Shown here: positions 58,492-64,000 of the stretch, one piece after another
Numbering within the stretch: the first letter of the stretch is position 1
Layout: every line of letters starts with the position of its first letter
NCBI GenBank assembly: GCA_023105745.1
Contig: JALGQZ010000004.1
Span: 11,372,451 to 11,436,450, forward strand
DNA from: Austropuccinia psidii
Lineage: Eukaryota; Basidiomycota; Pucciniomycetes; Pucciniales; Sphaerophragmiaceae
Reading direction: 5' to 3'
Length of the DNA stretch: 64,000 bases
The notes under the pieces: model-generated
Seen by the model: only the letters and a program-made list of their open reading frames with translations
Databases searched by the model: none
What the model was told of the DNA's origin: nothing
Translations under genes and position numbers: made by a program

Positions 58492-60265
58492 TGTGGTGTA
58501 TATTTACTGAATTGGCTAAAGATTTACCATACAGAATGTAAATCCTGCGTGAGCTCAATTTAAAAGGGTTTAAAGCCATTGTATGGCTTTAAATAAATAA
58601 AAGGGCAAAATCCATGCAAAAAGGTGGGACAAAGTAAAAAGACCAAATAGAGCTGGGGTACCCAACTTTTTGGATCTGCAATGATTCAATTAAGGTTGCC
58701 CACCTGTATCGGCGGATTTTCAACCTTATTTAAACTTTATGATTAGACTTTGATCCAACCTTAAGGCTTAAACTGGTTTTATCCCAATTTGGACAGGAAT
58801 TTCAAGCTGCCAAAGGGTAAATCCCAATATGCAGGCTTGAAATCAAAGTTTTAAGAACTTTCAAAGCTTAATCAGGCTTAAAAACCTTAAATAAGCTTAA
58901 AGCTTTAAAGTTACAAGCATCAAAACCTTATCAAAAGCTAAGGTTTGGTTTGTATTGCTATTTTGCGTGGAAAAATAGTAATAACTTCAAAAATTCATTA
59001 AAAATCCAAATCTTAATGGATTTACTTGAGAATTTCACACAGCTTAGAATTTAATATTATCTATATATAAATTAAATTTTAAGTATCTTTTATAAATAAA
59101 ATTCCTGCGTAATTAGCCTGGAAATTTACTCTTTTAATTAAGCTCAAAGAAAATTATGATTTCTTTAAAAATTAATTAAAAATTGAGTTTAAGAGATTTC
59201 TGCTTGAAACTCTTTTTTTAAGTTTTTCATGTGATGAACTTTAATATAAATAAGTTTATTTAAATTAAAAAGTTAATATAATTAGTTTAAATGAGGATTA
59301 AAGCTACATGGAGTTAAGAATAACACTGGTAACTTTAAATTGGAATTAAAAACAAGTTGCCTTAAGTTAAGAACTTTGTTTTTAAGTTTGGTTTTTCAGT
59401 TTTGACCTGAGAACGCCCTCTATATTCATTATGAATCATGAGAGCTGCTCTGAAGACATAAAAAGAGTCTGTTCATCACTGTTTTTGTCAATCATTCAAT
59501 TATCAATCCAATCATATTAGAAATTTAAACAGGTAAAGTTTTATTATTCATAGAATCTTATTATTAAAGTAATTCTTAATTTATTTTATTCTTTAATAAT
59601 TGTAAATTAGATAATTGAAGTCATACAATTCAGATTATTGTTGTAATAATCAATAATATATTTTATATTATAAAATTTTCATCTTAAATATCTTTTAAAA
59701 TCCACAAATTCCTCTTGAAAACTCTTTAATATTAAATTTTATCATTAAAAGTTGTTTTATCCTTAAAATTATTGATTCCAGACGTGTTTCTAACTTATAA
59801 TCATTATTTAATATAATAACTGTTGTTGTTTAACTTGTTGTATTAAAATAATATTATAAGTAAGTTTTTCTCTAAAGTTCTATATTTTTTTTATCTAGTA
59901 TTAGTTTTTTTATATAGAATTTTATTCTATAAGAATTATTTCTGCACAGTGTGTGTTATAATTCTTTTATAAATAATATTTATATTATTTATAAGTGGTT
60001 AATATTTATATTTCCACGTGTAATTGTCTTATTAAGAGTTTTACTATTCTTATTGTTATAACTGTCAGTGACTATAACAATAATAGAATAATTATAATTT
60101 TATTATAATTATTATATTTTTATAATAGTAATTAAATTTATTTTTAATAATTATATTTAAATTTGTGGTTATAATATTTTATTATATTATATATTTCTAT
60201 TGAGGACAGTCATAGTACTCTTCATTTTGCTACTATTATCAAGAGTTTCATAGACAAACCTTACA
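58492..60265 (+). repeat. E: LTR of a related family, plus orientation
   Basis: From about TGTGGTGTATATTTAC to AGACAAACCTTACA, 1,774 bp. Blocks align with the B-family LTR: GGGGTACCCAACTT, and AACTTCAAAAATTCATTAA followed by AAT and CTTAATG. A TATA-like ACATAAAAAGAG (about 59456) is followed by AAACAG|GTAAAG, a 5' splice-like site in the same place as in the other LTRs. There is no internal sequence next to it and no clear target duplication (CGAGG or TGAGG before, GAAAT after), so it is a solo or truncated LTR whose left end is uncertain by some bases. Confidence 0.7.
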
Positions 60266-61940
60266 GAAATTCATAAGCCCATGAATGAACGTCCTTCACA
60301 AACAATGAATTAAATATCTAAATAAATCATTAATTATATGATTTGATAATTGATACTATGATGGAAATTTTCAAATAATTCTATTTTGAAATTGAATTTT
60401 GATTCTGTTTAAAATTTAAAAGTTAAGATAATATAATCAGTCCAAATTCTAAATATATTTGAACAGTATTGAAGGAAAAAAAAAGTTCTTTGTTTTTTGT
60501 TGAAATAAAAAAATTCTTTATGGGAATATAGCTCTTATATATTGAGTTAAATGGTTCATATTTTATTAAATGAAAAAATCTTTTTCATTGCTTATTCATA
60601 TTATTGCAAGAATATTGAACTCAATATATATTCCTAGTTGTATTTCAAATGTGTTGTTGAACAGAAGAGTTATTTAAATTGCTTTTGACAGAGAAAACAG
60701 AAACACAAAAGATGTAAAAAATATTCCAAAAAGTGACTCTTTTGCAAATAATTCATGAAGAATTTGAGAGGAACCTCAAAACAATGAAGTACAAGAGCAT
60801 TTATGAGGGGTGAATTAAGCTTCCTTTAATTATGATAATAAAGTTTATTTTATATTTTTTGGATAAAATAAATAGCAAAACCTACCTTTCTGCTACTCTG
60901 AATCATTTTTTTATGATTTTTATATTTCATTTTTGTCAGTTTTTGCATTCATGTTTAATGGTTATGTTATTTTGATTTTTGATAGCTTTTTTATCTTTTA
61001 TTTTTTTTCATTTTTCTGAGTTTTTTCTCTTATGGTTTTGATTTTTTTTACTTTTCAATTTTTTTCTTTTGTTTGTCAATAAAAGTTACAGTAGCAGCCC
61101 TTTTCAAGGACTGCTACTGTAATATGTTTGACATGTTGCAGCTTTTCTACAGTACAGGCTCTGTGATAGCTGCTTATGGAAAAATTTGAAAAATTGTCCA
61201 CAATTTTACATTAGATGTCATTACAGCCCCTTTACTGTAAGAATATTTGATATGTATTTCTTTCCTTGAATAGCAGGTCCTATATTGAATGGAGACCACT
61301 ATTTCTCTTTTGAATTGAGAAACAACACCTTAAAACAAGCTAGAGGAAGGAATTCCTGCTATAAAAATATTAATGTTTTTTTTGATAGTGAAATCTAATT
61401 AGATTTGTTAATTATTCAAATGAATGAGAAAATGAAAAAATAAAGTTAAAGTTTCAAATTTAGAAATTCTACTCAATGAAGATCAAAGTACATACATTTT
61501 TTGTGTATCTTTTGGGAAATAATTCTATTCAATTTGTTTTGAAGCCTTTATCTGTTCCCTATGGGTTTTCAACACTTTAAAAGTACAAGAAATGGAACTT
61601 TCAAGCAATCCAGTGTCTTCAAAAGAGGATTCAGTTAAAAAAACTACTTTAAACATTTGTGAGCCACTCTTTGAAGAAGAAATAAGAATTAATATTGTTA
61701 CCAAGTAATACTAAGTCATTATTAAAGACAAATGTGGAATTAATTCATTTTTCACTATTTTGACCTTCAAAATGCCTTAATTGTTTGAATTGAACAGTAA
61801 TTTTGAGCACCAATTTTTAATCTTAAAAGATATTCATTTGAAGATGAAAATTTGAATGGAAATAATTTTCATATAGTATATTATCCTCTTACTCTATCGA
61901 GTTCAAAAAGGGAAAATAATCTTTCAGATTCTATAATATT
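60266..61940. other. AT-rich DNA, no gene recognised
   Basis: Short frames only. It contains the hairpin at 61086-61122. I see no LTR terminus or conserved domain. Confidence 0.5.
61086..61122. repeat. Near-perfect hairpin
   Basis: TTACAGTAGCAG and CTGCTACTGTAA are perfect 12-base inverted copies, followed inward by one mismatch and four more pairs around a three-base loop. A related CAGCCCCTTTACTGTAA lies at 61236-61252. It could be a folded terminal repeat of a small DNA transposon. Confidence 0.6.
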
Positions 61941-62410
61941 TGCAAGTCGTGTATATGAAAATTTGATTAAAAATCAAGTACTCTTCCTGTTCTCAAAATT
62001 TGTATAAGGTAAAATATGATTAAAAATGTTAAAGATTAAGATTTTTAAGAGAAAACATGCCAAATGCATTGTTTTTAACTATATAAGTATATTACAATGA
62101 TATGATAAAGATTTATCATTTTGCCAACAATAAAAATTTATCCAAAAATACTTTACAAGAGATAGTTAAGGCTCAAAAAGAGATTTCTTCAAGAGAAATT
62201 TCAATTTTAATTAATTGAGCAAAGGACTGCAGGCAATTGATATAAGAAAATGGTCATTGAAAAGAATATCAAAGAGAAAAAAGGCCCAAAAGTGACCAGA
62301 ATTAATTTGGAAACAAAGTGACAAAGTTAACAGTGATGAAAGATGTTTTAATTCAATTATGGGGTGTTTCAAGGGTAAATTTGATTATAAGAGTTATGAA
62401 CAATGGTTAT
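61941..62410 (-). repeat. C-type LTR remnant, truncated by H
   Basis: It begins TGCAAGTCGTGTATATG and follows the C-family LTR (GATTAAAAATCAAGTACT, TCAAAATTTGTATAAGG, AAACAAAGTGACAAAGTT) at clearly lower identity than C's own LTRs. It stops at 62410, where the A-type LTR H begins. Confidence 0.8.
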
Positions 62411-64000
62411 TGTAAGGTTTGACTATGAAACAATAAGTAAAAATTACTAATATTTGACTTATTGTACTATTAATGTCCTTATAAATAAAATGAATAAAAA
62501 AATCATTATAATAATAAAGAATTATGATAACTATGGCGTAAAAATAATTATATTCTTAAATAAATATAATAATATAATAAATATATATATTAATATAAGG
62601 TAATTGATATTCTTAAAAGCGCTTTATTATTGTTACCAACAAATAATAAAGGTGTAAAAAATTGTTTTTATTAATAAAAAACAATGAATAACAATAATAT
62701 TACTAATATTAAAGTTATGAATTAATACAAATACTATTTATGTTAATTAAAGAATTATTAAGGTAGTAATAGAGAGAAAATTATTATAATAAGAAGAAAT
62801 AACCTACTTTTAACACTTAATATAATAATTTTGAATGGTTTTACGCCAAATAATATAGACACAACTTATTTGAATTGTATTTACAATAAAAATTAAGAGA
62901 AATTACAAATTATCTTGATTTTACGTGGATTTGAGATTTTTAAGAGAAATTTAGAAAAACAGTTAAATAATTGAAGTAATCATGTCAAGATTGATGAATA
63001 TGATAAAGATGATCTTTGTTTTTTAATAATATAAAAGTTTTATATATAAATAATAAAGAATTTACCTTTTTGATTTAATTATTTAGTGTTTTGTAAGCAT
63101 CTGAGGAGAAAATAGAGTAAAAAGAGCTCTATTTATAGTAAATACCTCCCTTGTAGAGTCCAGCAGGCTTCTAGTAGACATGTACTGATGCTTTCTACTA
63201 GAAATGGTCAATATTTTAAGGTGTAGTGATGATTACATCATGATCAAACCATCTTTTCTCATTATTCTGCCATTATTTAGAGTTATCACTATAACTCTAA
63301 GTTTGATGACATCATAGGCTTGGAATAAGCCAAAACTTCGTGGATTTTAATAGTATTAATCATAATGTAATAGTATCCATCAGCTTTATCACTTATATGA
63401 CTGTTAAACTTAAAATAAGATTACAGTGAGTGATCATAAATGATCAAATTTAAGCTTAAAGTTTGATCATTAATACCTTTTAAGGTATGCATGCTACAGA
63501 TATTCTGAGAGTGTATTCTGATAGCTTGAAAGGTCCCTACCAAGCTTCCAAGAGAATTTTATTAAATAATCAAAACTCTATTTTTGACGATTTTTCTTGT
63601 AACTCATCTTTTCTGTCAAAATTTAATACATTAACCTTCAAGCCATGATTTCAAGGGGTTATGCCTTGAATATTATAATGAAAATTACATCATTCTTCAC
63701 AAATGAACTAGTAAAATCTGACTGTATACTTTTTTTTAAGTTTGGACCACTTTCACAATAAAGTGGTCAACAGCTCTATTGATTTTATTCAATAATCCAT
63801 TACAAGTTTTAACCGTGTTTATGACTTGTGAAGAAAGGTTCATATCTGTGCTCTCACAGTAATTACATGGTGACTTTATTTCTGGTTTATCTCTCTATAT
63901 TGAATATTTCAAGAGATATTAGCTAAAAACCATGAATATATGCATTGACCAAAAAGTGCATATATTCAGCTTAATTCCTTAAGTATTGACTTTAGAGATC
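62411..64000 (-). mobile_element. H: A-type LTR running off the window end
   Basis: It starts TGTAAGGTTTGACTATGAAAC and tracks the element A 3' LTR to the window edge (1,590 of an expected 2,025 bp), with many substitutions. It was inserted in the C-type remnant; the left flank is GTTAT, and whether internal sequence follows cannot be seen. Confidence 0.85.

Noticed and set aside
1..64000. Mitochondrial or bacterial origin because of the high AT content
   Set aside because: Spliceosomal introns, 1.8-2.0 kb LTR elements with 5-bp TSDs and CACTA/Harbinger remnants indicate nuclear fungal DNA.

Overview
The window looks like repeat-rich, very AT-rich nuclear DNA of a filamentous fungus. I infer a basidiomycete, most likely a rust fungus (Pucciniales) with a transposon-inflated genome; the retroelement proteins remind me of Austropuccinia-type rusts, but that is recollection, not a search. 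Support comes from long Ty3/Gypsy elements with C-terminal chromodomains, spliceosomal introns of 56-82 bp, a fungal-type response regulator and tnp2-type and Harbinger-type DNA transposon remnants. I see no rRNA gene, no intact tRNA gene and no CRISPR array.

Layout. 1-13085 is a three-level nest: an old LTR remnant (J, 12896-13085) holds a plus-strand element (D, of which only the 3' end is inside the window), and D's 3' LTR was split by a complete minus-strand element (A, 977-11673, TSD GTAAT). 13086-29005 is AT-rich DNA with the only apparent host gene, a three-exon response regulator (17009-18386, minus), a decayed Harbinger transposase (21826-23008), a 763-bp-period tandem duplication (26128-27640) and a TA-flanked terminal-inverted-repeat element (28301-28874). 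29006-40527 is a CACTA-like/tnp2 remnant (K1) split by a complete minus-strand element (B, 29475-39750, TSD CTATT). 40528-42512 is a solo LTR (F) whose two flanks do not match. 42513-46813 is the 5' part of a different Gypsy family (G). 46940-48410 is a second CACTA-like remnant (K2) whose spliced gene is cut by element C (48411-58486). 58492-60265 is another LTR (E), followed by unassigned DNA, a C-type LTR remnant (61941-62410) and an A-type LTR running off the window (62411-64000).

How it works together. Elements A, B and C are three diverged members of one chromovirus-like lineage: LTRs of 1.8-2.0 kb starting TGTG and ending CTTACA, a shared primer-binding site, a single Gag-Pol frame of about 1,900-1,975 codons (coiled coil, gag, CCHC knuckle, protease, RT, RNase H, integrase, chromodomain) and a purine-rich tract before the 3' LTR. 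A is open throughout; B has one in-frame stop, C has two stops plus a protease active-site change.

Main discovery candidate. In all three families a second protein, here called ORFX, is readable in the +1 frame over the N-terminal part of Gag. Its sequence is conserved between families and always ends in a YRIPK...MART.ME...KE block. A leader exon upstream of the Gag start has a consensus 5' splice site, and 3' splice sites in or just after the Gag start join it to ORFX in the same phase in A, B and C. Splicing would remove the Gag-Pol start codon, so RNA splicing could switch the element between Gag-Pol and an accessory protein.
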